This document shows, one piece after another, positions 1 to 7,741 of a DNA stretch of 23,851 nucleotides (positions are counted from its first letter, which is position 1; the number at the start of each line of letters is the position of its first letter). The notes beneath the pieces are model-generated. The model worked only from the letters and a program-made list of their open reading frames with translations, had not been told where the DNA came from and did not search any database. Position numbers and translations under genes: made by a program. The stretch is taken from IMG/VR virus record IMGVR_UViG_3300020001_000008, positions 1 through 23,851 of that record; one strand, written 5' to 3'. This DNA comes from a virus.

Positions 1-272
1 TTACAACACAGACACGGCGTGAGGTAGCAGAAGGTGAAGGTCTGGACGATGATGGGAATCCGGAGGAGGTGGAGATACAGGTTGACTATGTTAAGTTAAA
101 GTTGTGTGATAAGCAAAAGTCGTTGAAGGAGTTGGCTATGTTAATGGGGTATGATGCACCAAGTAAAATAGAAGTAACGGGTAAAGGGATTGGAACTACG
201 ATGAACGTACAAATCAATGTATACAATAACGCGCCTGCGCTTGCGTCGAATGAAAAAGATATTAAAGATTAG
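1..272 (+). CDS. Phage terminase small subunit, C-terminal part (5' truncated)
   Basis: The frame is open from the first base of the window, so this is the 3' part of a gene that begins upstream; the GTG at 69 is only an internal codon. The visible protein starts with an acidic, low-complexity stretch (EEVEIQVDYV), then a helical segment (KLKLCDKQKSLKELAMLMGY) that resembles the C-terminal part of small terminase subunits, where the sequence often reads like 'K-Y-D-K-x-K-A-L-E-L-L-G'. Small terminase subunits recognise the packaging site on phage DNA and hand it to the large subunit. The gene ends 5 bases before the large terminase start, which supports the assignment. The DNA-binding N-terminal domain lies outside the window, so the call rests on this tail segment and on gene order. 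Confidence 0.75.
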   Translation, partial: TTQTRREVAEGEGLDDDGNPEEVEIQVDYVKLKLCDKQKSLKELAMLMGYDAPSKIEVTGKGIGTTMNVQINVYNNAPALASNEKDIKD

Positions 273-277
273 TTTAC

Positions 278-1504
278 TTGGGTAAAGAATTAACTTTATC
301 GCGCCCTTCGCTAGTCAATCCCGATGGGATATTTGAAACAGGTCCAGTTTTCCAAAAGATTCACGAGTCTCAAGCTGATATAGTTATTCTACAAGGTGGG
401 ACGGACAGTGGTAAAACTTATGCTACGATGCAGGAGTTATTTATTATCGCCTCTACTACAGTACCGCCAAAGATTGACCCAATAATTTCGATTGTTAATA
501 AGTCTATACCCGATAGTAAGAAGGGCGCGTATCGTATCGCTGAATCCATTTATCATTCTAATGAATTTATAAATAAGGCGATTGTTAATTGGAACCAGGG
601 TGAGCGTGTGGTGACTTTTAATACTGGTTGGATTATGGAGTTTCTAGGTGCGACTGATGAGCAGAGTGCGAAGCAAGGTAAGCGGCAATATCTTTTCGTT
701 AATGAGGCCAACGGGGTTGCTTACCCTATATTTTGGCAATATGCAAAACGTACTCGGGTACGAACTGTTATAGACTATAATCCAAGCGCGCCGTTTTGGG
801 CACATGAGAAATTGATTGGTACTACAAAAGATGGAAATGATTTGTATGCTACGGTAGAAACCTGGATATCGGATCATAGGCATAATCCGTTCCTGGACGA
901 AAAGGATCATGCAAAAACAGAAAATATAAAAGACAAAGACCTTTGGAATGTGTACGCACGTGGACGTACTGGAAATCTTATTGGATTAATATATCCGAAT
1001 TGGAAACAAATACTTGATAAGGATTTTCCGTGGCAAGAAGAAAGAAAATTTGGCGGCGTAGATTTTGGATATACAGTGGACCCGACGGCGGCAATAGATT
1101 GCAGGCGGATTGGTAATAAAATATACGTGCATGAGTTGTGTTACTTGCCAGCCGTGACTGCGACACAACTAAAAGCATTATATAAGGCGAATAAGTATAC
1201 AGATGAAATGCCTATATATTGTGAGCATGATGGGGATATGATTAGACAGTTACGGCAGTTTGATCTTATGACTATTGCAGCGCGTAAAGGAGCAGGGAGT
1301 ATACGGGCTGGTATAGCGAAAGTTAATGAGTATGAAATATACTTTACGGCAAGCTCAAAGAATATTGAACATGAGAGGCAACGGTATATGTGGATGATGG
1401 ACCCCGACACGGGTAAGCCTACGAATACTCCGATTGATAAAGTAAACCACCTTATGGATGCTATTCGGTATGCTATTTATACGCATTTTTGGCACCAGGA
1501 ATAG
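278..1504 (+). CDS. terL: Phage terminase large subunit (packaging ATPase and nuclease)
   Basis: This is the motor that pumps DNA into the prohead and cuts the concatemer. The 408 residues are a normal length for the PBSX/Terminase_6-like group. Visible motifs are the Walker A loop GGTDSGKT (residues 40-47), the Walker B strand YLFVNEAN (138-145, with N where D is more usual, followed by the catalytic-type E), a coupling-type motif DYNPS (166-170), and the nuclease domain with GGVDFGYTVDPTAAI (259-273), CEHDGD (315-320) and HLMDAIRYA (391-399). The acidic residues D262, D318 or D320 and D394 are candidates for the metal site. An in-frame stop at 263-265 leaves TTG at 278 as the only start before the Walker A loop; the next in-frame ATG is at residue 51, too late. 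It follows the small subunit by 5 bases. Confidence 0.96.
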   Translation: MGKELTLSRPSLVNPDGIFETGPVFQKIHESQADIVILQGGTDSGKTYATMQELFIIASTTVPPKIDPIISIVNKSIPDSKKGAYRIAESIYHSNEFINKAIVNWNQGERVVTFNTGWIMEFLGATDEQSAKQGKRQYLFVNEANGVAYPIFWQYAKRTRVRTVIDYNPSAPFWAHEKLIGTTKDGNDLYATVETWISDHRHNPFLDEKDHAKTENIKDKDLWNVYARGRTGNLIGLIYPNWKQILDKDFPWQEERKFGGVDFGYTVDPTAAIDCRRIGNKIYVHELCYLPAVTATQLKALYKANKYTDEMPIYCEHDGDMIRQLRQFDLMTIAARKGAGSIRAGIAKVNEYEIYFTASSKNIEHERQRYMWMMDPDTGKPTNTPIDKVNHLMDAIRYAIYTHFWHQE

Positions 1505-1526
1505 GGTTTTTGGCTACAGTTTTTTA

Positions 1527-1551
1527 TTTGACTAAAATTTGTTTAATTTTG
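1527..1551 (+). promoter_or_regulatory. Possible Bacteroidota-type promoter
   Basis: In the 63-base gap after the large terminase gene the sequence TAATTTTG (1544-1551) exactly matches the Bacteroidota -7 consensus TAnnTTTG. A TTTG lies at 1527-1530, but the spacing to the -7 box is 13 bases, shorter than the roughly 19-21 normally seen. An alternative pairing is TTTTTG ending at 1512 with TAAAATTTG at 1533-1541, about 20 bases apart but with one extra base in the -7 box. The ATG of the next gene is 16 bases downstream of the box. The gap is A+T-rich, so chance matches are likely. Confidence 0.3.
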
Positions 1552-1567
1552 TTTAAATATCTTAGCT

Positions 1568-1852
1568 ATGGGTTATAGTAGACTAACTAAGCGAAGTTTA
1601 TTAAATGAAATTTTAACACAAACCAAAAAAATCATGGGACAACTTGATGACATTAAAGCCGATCTTCAGGCAATGAACGATGCGGCGGACGGGGTGCAAA
1701 AGGATTTGGATTTTATCAAAGCGAAGTTGGATGCAGCAAGTGGTGGCCTTTCTTCGAAAGAAACTAAAGAGGTAGCTGATCTTGTGGCGGTAGCAAAGGC
1801 AAAGTTTCAGGCGCTTGATGCTGAAACTGATTCTACGGATCCAGCTGTATAA
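1568..1852 (+). CDS. Small coiled-coil protein, unknown function
   Basis: This 94-residue protein is not recognised as a named family. Residues about 8-60 have heptad-like spacing of hydrophobic residues (for example LLNEILTQTKKIMGQLDDIK), suggesting a coiled coil. The C-terminal part (KETKEVADLVAVAKAKFQAL) is another amphipathic helix, and the tail is acidic and polar (DAETDSTDPAV). There is no signal peptide or membrane segment. ATG 1568 is the first start; the ATG at 1634 (MGQLDDIK) is a possible shorter start, but the earlier one covers basic residues that fit the helix. It lies between the large terminase and portal genes, where small head accessory or scaffold-like proteins are common. 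The stop overlaps the next small gene as TAATG. Confidence 0.7.
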   Translation: MGYSRLTKRSLLNEILTQTKKIMGQLDDIKADLQAMNDAADGVQKDLDFIKAKLDAASGGLSSKETKEVADLVAVAKAKFQALDAETDSTDPAV

Positions 1853-1950
1853 TGTTGTTGGTCTTAAAAATAGCGGCTGGGATACTGGCCGCTAAAATTT
1901 TAGAGCGTATTTTTTTAGCTATTGTGCGCACATGGTTTACAAAACGTTAG
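1852..1950 (+). CDS. Candidate 32-residue membrane peptide
   Basis: A short reading frame begins at an ATG that shares one base with the stop of the gene before it (TAATG), and ends 7 bases before the portal start. This is the arrangement expected of a translationally coupled small gene. The product is almost entirely a hydrophobic or amphipathic helix (MLLVLKIAAGILAAKILERI and on), with a basic end (RTWFTKR). It could sit in the inner membrane. The competing reading is that 1853-1957 is a non-coding gap: an inverted repeat (TAGCGGC at 1871-1877, GCCGCTA at 1888-1894, 10-base loop) lies inside, followed by A/T runs, and could act as a weak terminator or processing hairpin. I favour coding because start and stop fit both neighbours so closely, but there is no homology evidence. 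Confidence 0.45.
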   Translation: MLLVLKIAAGILAAKILERIFLAIVRTWFTKR

Positions 1951-1957
1951 CTCATAG

Positions 1958-3418
1958 ATGGCAGTAGATCGAGGCTTTGCCGGACTAAATTCATTCTTCA
2001 ATAATTTATTCGGGACTATTGCCGGGCCAAACGCTTTTGGCCGAATGAGTAGTGACATTGATTTTATTCCAACCGATGGTAATGGGGATATTATACGGCT
2101 TAGGGGGCAGGAGGCTGTCTGGTTAGGCTTGCGTATGCCGATGCAGCAAAAATGGGCTTATGATTATTGTTATCCGCTTGCGTCTGTTATTGATCGCATG
2201 GCCGAAAGCGATATAAGTGGCGATGTAGAGATACTGAGAAGCGAAGGAAAGGGTAAAGAGAATGATGCTACAAATTCCTGGTCAACCCGTATGCGGGCCT
2301 TACTGCTTAACCCCAATCCGTTACAATCGTGGGAACAATTTCGCGGGCAGCAAGTCGCGTACAAGAAAACGTATGGTTATTGTCCTGTTATGCCAATAGT
2401 CCCTGCGGGATTTGAAGACCAACCAGATTATGCAAAGGCAATGATTAATCTCCCGCCCTGGTTGTTTAAATGTACGCCTACTGGAAAATATTTATATCAA
2501 ACTAAGATTGAAGAGTTTGTTAAAGAATACTCCATAAGTATTATGGGGCAAACGATTGCTCTTCCACCAAGTTCGATATTTATTCTTGAGGATAGTTTTG
2601 TACAATCATTTGAAAATAATTTTTTGCTTCCGCAATCCCGCCTTGTAGGTCTAGACATGGCGGTTAGTAACCTTTGTGCGGCAATGGAAGCGGACAATGT
2701 TTTGTTGCGTAAGAAAGGCCCGCTTGGTTTTATATCCCATGACGCGGCAGCGACTAAGGATAGTGTGGCTGGTTATATACCGATGACCAATGATCAGAAA
2801 AAAGATATACAAGCGGACTTGGCTAAGTATGGAATGTCGTGGGATCAATACCAGTATGTGGTAAGTAAAATCGCACTTAAGTGGAGCCCGATGTCATTTA
2901 ACGTAAAAGAATTAGGAACGAAGGAAACTGTTTTAGCGAGTGCACGAGCAATATGTCAACGTTTTGGTTTTCCATTTGTATTATTTGAAGATTCGGACGC
3001 TACATATTCTAATCAAGAGTCAGCGCATAAGAAATTTTATGATAACAATGTTATTCCGAATAATTATCGGGATATGGCAAAGTACAATCAGTTTTTTAAA
3101 GCCGCCGAAAACTCTTGTAAAATTTGTACAGATTATAGTGAACTTGCTATTTTCCAGGAAGATGAATTAAATGCTGGGCGCGCTATGCAGGCTGCAAGTA
3201 TGGGGTTGCAGATAGCATACTTGAATGATATTATAACAAAGAACCAATGGCTTGAGTATATTGGTATGCCGAACATAGGGCCGGAGGGAGATAAATTGTA
3301 CAGTGAGAGTGAAGCTAAAAAGGCGGCAGATGAACAAGCATCAGCGGCGGCGCAATCTGCAGCTGATCAGTTAATTAATAATCCGCCAGTAAAGGCATAT
3401 CAAATGAATGGTAATTAA
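1958..3418 (+). CDS. Phage portal protein
   Basis: The portal is the dodecameric ring at one capsid vertex through which DNA enters and leaves and to which the tail attaches. The 486 residues fit the usual length. Portal-like features are the early helix YPLASVIDRMAESDISGDV (72-90), then LLLNPNPLQSWEQF (115-128) followed by a beta-rich 'wing' (YKKTYGYCPVMPIVPAG), and a long helical region toward the C-terminus (TVLASARAICQRFGFPFVLF). The last 45 residues are Ala-, Lys- and Glu-rich (EAKKAADEQASAAAQSAADQ), probably a flexible crown. Its position between terminase and prohead protease is standard. The start at 1958 lies 7 bases after the small upstream frame. No catalytic residues are expected in this family; the call rests on length, motifs and order. 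Confidence 0.9.
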   Translation: MAVDRGFAGLNSFFNNLFGTIAGPNAFGRMSSDIDFIPTDGNGDIIRLRGQEAVWLGLRMPMQQKWAYDYCYPLASVIDRMAESDISGDVEILRSEGKGKENDATNSWSTRMRALLLNPNPLQSWEQFRGQQVAYKKTYGYCPVMPIVPAGFEDQPDYAKAMINLPPWLFKCTPTGKYLYQTKIEEFVKEYSISIMGQTIALPPSSIFILEDSFVQSFENNFLLPQSRLVGLDMAVSNLCAAMEADNVLLRKKGPLGFISHDAAATKDSVAGYIPMTNDQKKDIQADLAKYGMSWDQYQYVVSKIALKWSPMSFNVKELGTKETVLASARAICQRFGFPFVLFEDSDATYSNQESAHKKFYDNNVIPNNYRDMAKYNQFFKAAENSCKICTDYSELAIFQEDELNAGRAMQAASMGLQIAYLNDIITKNQWLEYIGMPNIGPEGDKLYSESEAKKAADEQASAAAQSAADQLINNPPVKAYQMNGN

Positions 3419-3550
3419 ATGCAAGTCAAGTTAAACATACTGCAAAATGAAATAAAGAGGCAAAAGCGTAAAGATAATCGCGACTATAGGAGTTATCAGG
3501 ATAAGTTAGCCGCAAAAATTAAAAAGAAAAATGAAAACAAAAGTGTTTAA
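3419..3550 (+). CDS. Candidate 43-residue highly basic peptide
   Basis: The ATG follows the portal stop directly (TAAATG), and the frame ends 20 bases inside the next gene. The product is helical and strongly charged, with 16 Lys or Arg residues in 43 (for example EIKRQKRKDNRDYRSYQDKL and a KIKKKNENK tail). It has no signal peptide or membrane segment. Without it, the 112 bases between portal and protease would be the widest untranslated gap in the head region. The function is unknown; a nucleic-acid- or capsid-binding role would fit the charge, but that is inference. The overlap with the protease start could couple the two. It could also be a chance frame in A-rich sequence, because Lys codons are easy to get there. 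Confidence 0.45.
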   Translation: MQVKLNILQNEIKRQKRKDNRDYRSYQDKLAAKIKKKNENKSV

Positions 3551-4241
3551 ATCCGATGTGCTGGATGTTGCAGACAAAGGTATTGTAACGATTTCTATAT
3601 CCAAGTTTAATAATAAAGACATGGGTGGCGATATTGTTCGCAAAGGAGCATTTTTGAAAACGTTTAACGAAGGCGCGAACCGGATTAAGCATCTTGTAGA
3701 CCATACTTTAAAGTATGCTGGCGTGGTTGGTGTTCCGGTAAAAATGTATGAGACCGATACGCACGCGGTAGTGGAGAGTGCGTTGAATTTAGAGAAGCAG
3801 GTTGCACGCGATCTTTTTTCGGATTATAAATTTTTTAACGCACATGGAAAAACGCTTGAACATTCTTATGGCTATGATACGATTAAGGGTAAGCCGTTGG
3901 AAAAAAGCGCGGAAGAAATATTGGAACTTAAGATGTATGAGTATAGTACGGTATTCTATGGCATGAATCCGGAAACTGGCTTAATTGATCTTAAGTCTGC
4001 CGATATGAACGTAGAGCACCTTGAAGAATACCTCCGCAAGTTTGATGTATCAAATAAACGCGGGCGTGAAATTGAATCTATTATTAAACAAATAAAGGCA
4101 CTCAAAGAAACAAAAACCGAAAAATCATTTTTGCAAAACTTTGACTCGCAAACATCTGATGACGCTCGTACCACGACTTCCGGGGATAATTTGTTTATGT
4201 TAGATGGATTTAAATTGAACTTAAAAGAAATGGCACTATAG
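3531..4241 (+). CDS. HK97-type prohead serine protease
   Basis: Peptidases of this family (U35) cut the scaffold-like N-terminal part off the capsid protein during head maturation. The 236 residues begin with a beta-rich segment, then NNKDMGGDIVRKGAF (27-41), matching the 'D-x-x-G-D-x-V-x-x-G-A-F' signature. The catalytic His is probably H58 in LVDHTLKYAGVVG (H54 is an alternative), and the nucleophile is probably S112 in LEHSYGYDTIKG. A family-like strand, LKMYEYSTVFYGMNPETGL (133-151), resembles 'E-x-S-x-V-x-x-x-x-N'. The C-terminal 70 residues are polar and helical and may themselves be cleaved. It lies directly before the major capsid gene, which supports the role. The start ATG 3531 keeps the conserved N-terminus; no other start is nearby. 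Confidence 0.92.
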   Translation: MKTKVFKSDVLDVADKGIVTISISKFNNKDMGGDIVRKGAFLKTFNEGANRIKHLVDHTLKYAGVVGVPVKMYETDTHAVVESALNLEKQVARDLFSDYKFFNAHGKTLEHSYGYDTIKGKPLEKSAEEILELKMYEYSTVFYGMNPETGLIDLKSADMNVEHLEEYLRKFDVSNKRGREIESIIKQIKALKETKTEKSFLQNFDSQTSDDARTTTSGDNLFMLDGFKLNLKEMAL

Positions 4242-4267
4242 GTGCAAAACTTAAAAAACATTCGAGT

Positions 4268-5713
4268 ATGAAAAATGAGTTTGGAAAAAATTTAACAGCG
4301 TTCAAAAGGCTATTCAAATTCCCGAAAATAAAATTGGGTTGGGGTTTGTTTGCCGTTGGATTGTTTACACTTGCCGTTATCGTGGGCATTTGGTTGCATC
4401 CTGTTGCTGGGCTTGCTACGCTGGCCATCGCGCCGGCTATTAAGTTTAAAAAAGACGGGTTGGAAAAAGATAGCGATGGGTATAAATACCTAGAAATGCT
4501 GGAAAAGCGGCTATCTATTGAAGGTCCTGAATCTTTGACTAAGGAGGAAATCACTGCGGTGATTGATGCTAAGGTAAAAGCCTTTGAAGGTCTTGATGTT
4601 GGTCAGGTAAAGGCGCTGCTTGATGCTGATAAAGGTGTTATGAAAATACTTGTGGCGCAGGGCGAGGCAATTACTGCAATGAAAGGGCAGCTTGCTAATC
4701 AACCTATAGATGAGTCTATTCGTGCGCAGGTTGTTTCTTGGCATACAAAAAACAAGGATATAATTGGGCGGATTAAGAGCGGTGAACGTGGCTTGGCTGT
4801 GCCTGTAATGGAAATTAAGGCAGCGAGTTCTCCTATGACTCCTGCGAATACAATTAGCGATACAATTACTATTGCCGCTGGTTCTGTTATTCGTATGGGT
4901 GGTGAGGTATTTGATATTCGTAGAACGTCACCAACATTTTGGGATTATCTTACTAAAGGGCGTACAGGTTTAGAGACCTTACCTTGGGTAAATAAGAAAG
5001 TACCGGCTGCTTCTGGTGCCGCTGCTTTTATCGGTCCTGGTATTGCTAAACCTGGTGTATCATTCACACTTGAGGTTGAAAAGTCTATTGCTAAGAAGGT
5101 TGCGGTATCTATGAAAATTGCAACCGAACTCTTGGATGATATTGATGGTATGACTTCTTTCATTCAAATAGAGTTAGCATATCAGCTTAAAATTGCTGTG
5201 AATACTGCGCTTATGACTGGAGTTGAATCCGGTACGGTTCCAGGTGGTGTGCAAACTTTTTCTTTAGGTTTCACTACTTCGGGGCTGTCTACCCAAAATC
5301 CAAATAATTGGGATTGCTGCCGTGCTATTGTTGCACAGATTCATAAAGCGTTTATCAATAGTCCGATTGTAATTTTCATGAATCCGATTGATACCGCTAA
5401 TATGGATATGGAAAAGGCAGTGTCTCAGGGTTCATACATGAATTTAAATTTACGCCAAGTTCCGGGTGCTATCATTGTAGAAGATTATAATGTACCAGTG
5501 GGATTTGTTCAGGCTATCGCTGTTGATTGTTTTAAAAATCTTATATATAAAGATTTTTCAATGCAGTTTGGATGGGAGAATGCAGACTTTACGCTTAACT
5601 TGATTACTGCGATTGCTGAAATGCGGTTGCATTCTTATCACAGCGAAAATGATGCAGCTGGTTTTGTATATGATGACTTAGCCGATATTAAGTCACAAAT
5701 TGCTGCGGCTTAG
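4268..5713 (+). CDS. Major capsid protein, HK97-like, with N-terminal membrane segment
   Basis: The C-terminal two thirds (about residues 170-481) look like a HK97-fold capsid protein: an N-arm (MTPANTISDTITIAAGSVIR), the region FDIRRTSPTFWDYLTKGRTG, a glycine/alanine loop, then KKVAVSMKIATELLDDIDGM and a helix with conserved polar faces. Residues about 64-150 are a charged helix (LEMLEKRLSIEGPESLTKEE) that fits the delta/scaffold domain normally removed by the protease encoded just upstream. Unusually, residues 1-22 are basic and 23-58 are very hydrophobic (LGWGLFAVGLFTLAVIVG, then LATLAIAPAI), enough for one long or two short membrane helices. ATG 4268 gives a 26-base gap after the protease gene; the next in-frame ATG is residue 77 (position 4496) and would drop this segment. 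The frame is uninterrupted, so I keep 4268. Confidence 0.9.
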   Translation: MKNEFGKNLTAFKRLFKFPKIKLGWGLFAVGLFTLAVIVGIWLHPVAGLATLAIAPAIKFKKDGLEKDSDGYKYLEMLEKRLSIEGPESLTKEEITAVIDAKVKAFEGLDVGQVKALLDADKGVMKILVAQGEAITAMKGQLANQPIDESIRAQVVSWHTKNKDIIGRIKSGERGLAVPVMEIKAASSPMTPANTISDTITIAAGSVIRMGGEVFDIRRTSPTFWDYLTKGRTGLETLPWVNKKVPAASGAAAFIGPGIAKPGVSFTLEVEKSIAKKVAVSMKIATELLDDIDGMTSFIQIELAYQLKIAVNTALMTGVESGTVPGGVQTFSLGFTTSGLSTQNPNNWDCCRAIVAQIHKAFINSPIVIFMNPIDTANMDMEKAVSQGSYMNLNLRQVPGAIIVEDYNVPVGFVQAIAVDCFKNLIYKDFSMQFGWENADFTLNLITAIAEMRLHSYHSENDAAGFVYDDLADIKSQIAAA

Positions 5714-5749
5714 GCAAAAAATTTTTAACACCGAAAAATTAAAAATACT

Positions 5750-6400
5750 ATGGCAAAGGAAAAAGTAGAACAAGAAGAAAAAGAAAGACCGGATACGAAG
5801 CAACTAAGCGTGTCTAAAGATGCGTCAGTTGATTTTCCGGTCGAGGTTATAGCTACAGATTCTGACATTTATCATGAAACAGGTACAAAGTATCATGTGG
5901 GATCAAAAAAAGCTAAAGAGTTGGTCACTCGTGGATGGGTGAAAATGGCGGCATTTGTATTGTTTATACTCACTAGTATGTGTTCGTACGCACAAACTTC
6001 CGTATATGCTGATCTTTACAATGCAACGAATACTTTTAGCCAAGCATTATTGCAGGCTTCAGTTACGATTAAAGATACAGTAACAAATACAGGGACGGGG
6101 GTACTTTATACTAAATCGCGTGTAAGCGGGCCTGGCACTGTAACTGTTCAGGTTGTAGTAACTAAAGTGAGCGGTACGGTCGCTGGGTCGATTACATTGC
6201 TTGGAAGTCTTGACGGTGTAAATTTTAAGGCTATTCCAACGCGTGAGACGCAGACCGCTATTACAGTTATTACTGCCGCTGATGCATCGTCTAACTATTC
6301 CATACGGTTACCTGACAGCCCATATTTATGGTACGCGGTAAGCTGGACTGGATCGGCAACGATGGTGGCAACGTTTACAGCTAAAATAATGAAACACTAA
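5750..6400 (+). CDS. Two-part head protein with internal signal peptide
   Basis: One open frame of 216 residues contains two different proteins in series. Residues 1-65 form a small charged domain (VEVIATDSDIYHETGTKYHV, ending KELVTRGWVK), resembling short head-associated proteins found next to capsid genes. At residue 66 there is a Met (ATG 5945) followed by a textbook signal peptide: AAFVLFILTSMCSYA, then QTS, with Ser and Ala at -3 and -1 and Gln at +1. The remaining 130 residues are beta-rich (SGTVAGSITLLGSLDGVNFK, later YAVSWTGSATMVATFTAKI), like sandwich domains common in Bacteroidota phage proteins. Either ATG 5945 is a second start making a separate secreted product, or two genes fused by loss of a stop, leaving the hydrophobic stretch as a membrane anchor. 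The position right after the capsid gene suggests decoration or stabilisation of the head. Confidence 0.75.
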   Translation: MAKEKVEQEEKERPDTKQLSVSKDASVDFPVEVIATDSDIYHETGTKYHVGSKKAKELVTRGWVKMAAFVLFILTSMCSYAQTSVYADLYNATNTFSQALLQASVTIKDTVTNTGTGVLYTKSRVSGPGTVTVQVVVTKVSGTVAGSITLLGSLDGVNFKAIPTRETQTAITVITAADASSNYSIRLPDSPYLWYAVSWTGSATMVATFTAKIMKH

Positions 6401-6423
6401 ACGACGCTCGTTAAACGCTTTGT

Positions 6424-7146
6424 ATGTTTGATATAGTTGCCTCAGATTTCGACGTAGTTCCATTTGCCTTACCTAATTTGGATAAAGCACCGAATAGCTT
6501 TGCCAATTTTGTAGATGCAAACATAGAGGAGCAACTACGGAAGGTGTTAGGCGACTTTTTTTACGATGCCTTTATTAATGGGCTCGCTTTACTTCCGGCG
6601 TGGGTACAAAAAGTTTCGCCCGCAGGATATGCAATTGGTGCTCAAGTTTCTATAGGTAACGATGTATGGGAGTCACTGACTGCCGATAACGTTGCTTTAG
6701 TTGTCGAGGGTATTAACTGGCATAAGGTGGAAATAAATAATAGATGGTTAGTATTGAAGAATGGTGCAGATTATACATATAACTCTTTCCCACGGAAGTG
6801 GGTAGGAATGCATAAAATGCTAGTACCAATGATTTATTCTTTATATACAGCCGCAAATGTAAAGCAACAAACTAGTTTAGGAATCGTCGTAGCGAATAGC
6901 GAGAATAGTGAAGTGGTAAGCGCAGGGGATAACATAGTTAGGGGTTGGAATAAGTACGTTGATTTTGTATATGGCGCAGAACGATGGGGATTTTCTCTTA
7001 ATATGTTTATGGGGTTACATGGTTATTTATATAGTGTTAAGGCCTATTTTGATGATTTGTTTGCCGCTAATGCTTATAAGACTATGCTGGTTTACTTAGA
7101 TACAGAGTTTTGTCCGCCCGTTTCGCAAAATGTTTTTGATTTATGA
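6424..7146 (+). CDS. Probable head-tail connector protein
   Basis: This is a 240-residue protein in the position of the first head-tail connector (adaptor) that docks on the portal. The N-terminal part (NSFANFVDANIEEQLRKVLG, then FFYDAFINGL) and the C-terminal part (RKWVGMHKMLVPMIYSLYTA) are helical. Between them, residues about 65-105 form a beta-rich insert with the pattern 'Y-x-x-G-x-x-V-x-x-x-x-x-W-x-S ... N-W' (YAIGAQVSIGNDVWESLTAD), like CBM5/12-type carbohydrate-binding modules and like the modules at 14948-16159. A helical connector split by such an insert fits a connector-like family seen in Bacteroidota phages, but I assign it mainly from order and fold-like pattern. Its stop (TGA 7144-7146) precedes the next gene by 4 bases. 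Confidence 0.65.
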   Translation: MFDIVASDFDVVPFALPNLDKAPNSFANFVDANIEEQLRKVLGDFFYDAFINGLALLPAWVQKVSPAGYAIGAQVSIGNDVWESLTADNVALVVEGINWHKVEINNRWLVLKNGADYTYNSFPRKWVGMHKMLVPMIYSLYTAANVKQQTSLGIVVANSENSEVVSAGDNIVRGWNKYVDFVYGAERWGFSLNMFMGLHGYLYSVKAYFDDLFAANAYKTMLVYLDTEFCPPVSQNVFDL

Positions 7147-7150
7147 ACGT

Positions 7151-7702
7151 ATGAGGGTACTTGTTGACGACATTGGGGAAGTAGTTACTGCTGTACGAAC
7201 AGACGCGCGAATAATTGCTTTGATTAATGATCCAAAAATTAACGGGCTTTTCCCTTTTTACATGTACGGACATAGGTTAGAAATTGCTAATAGACTGCTG
7301 GAAAAAGATATGGATAGCGTTTATAAATATCAAAAATATCCTTTGATAGCTTTACGTATGGATTTTCCAGAAACACATAATGCGGGCCAGCTAGTTGAGT
7401 ATACGCTTAATATTGCATTTCTTATGTTTACACAGATGGGGTATGATACCCCACAACGTTATGAGAATGTTATTAGGCCAATTTTATACCCGCTTGTTGA
7501 TATATTTTTTGAAAAGCTTGTTGAATCAGGATTATTTACGTGGACGGACACAACGATTCTTCCGCCTTGCATAAAGTACGATCGTCCATTTTATGGGACG
7601 GCTGGTTTGGAGAGTAACGAAAAATATATTTTCAATGATAACCTTGACGCTGTTGAGTTAGTTGATTTAAAAATTAGAAGTAGTAACGCGGAATGTTTAT
7701 AG
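7151..7702 (+). CDS. Probable tail terminator / head-tail joining protein
   Basis: This 183-residue protein sits between the connector and major tail protein genes, the usual place of the tail terminator. The fold pattern is alpha-beta: an N-terminal helix (VLVDDIGEVVTAVRTDARII), a strand with KYPLIALRMDFPE, a strand VEYTLNIAFLMFT, a long helix (YENVIRPILYPLVDIFFEKL), and terminal strands (AVELVDLKIRSS). This resembles small joining proteins of the gpU/gp6 type, but no diagnostic motif exists. Two starts are possible: ATG 7130, overlapping the connector by 17 bases, and ATG 7151, 4 bases after the connector stop. I chose 7151 because spacing elsewhere in this operon is short and non-overlapping or ATGA-coupled; 7130 would add seven residues. 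Confidence 0.65.
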   Translation: MRVLVDDIGEVVTAVRTDARIIALINDPKINGLFPFYMYGHRLEIANRLLEKDMDSVYKYQKYPLIALRMDFPETHNAGQLVEYTLNIAFLMFTQMGYDTPQRYENVIRPILYPLVDIFFEKLVESGLFTWTDTTILPPCIKYDRPFYGTAGLESNEKYIFNDNLDAVELVDLKIRSSNAECL

Positions 7703-7741
7703 GTTTATACCAATAGGCATTTTGCACAAATAAAAATAAGT

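Noticed and set aside
644-910. Open frames on the - strand under terminase and most other genes
   Set aside because: They lie opposite well-supported genes, have no domain signal, and their composition mirrors the + strand codons.
5714-5749. The AAAAAATTTTT palindrome after the capsid gene as a terminator
   Set aside because: It has no G+C stem, is only 11 bases of A/T, and the next gene follows directly.
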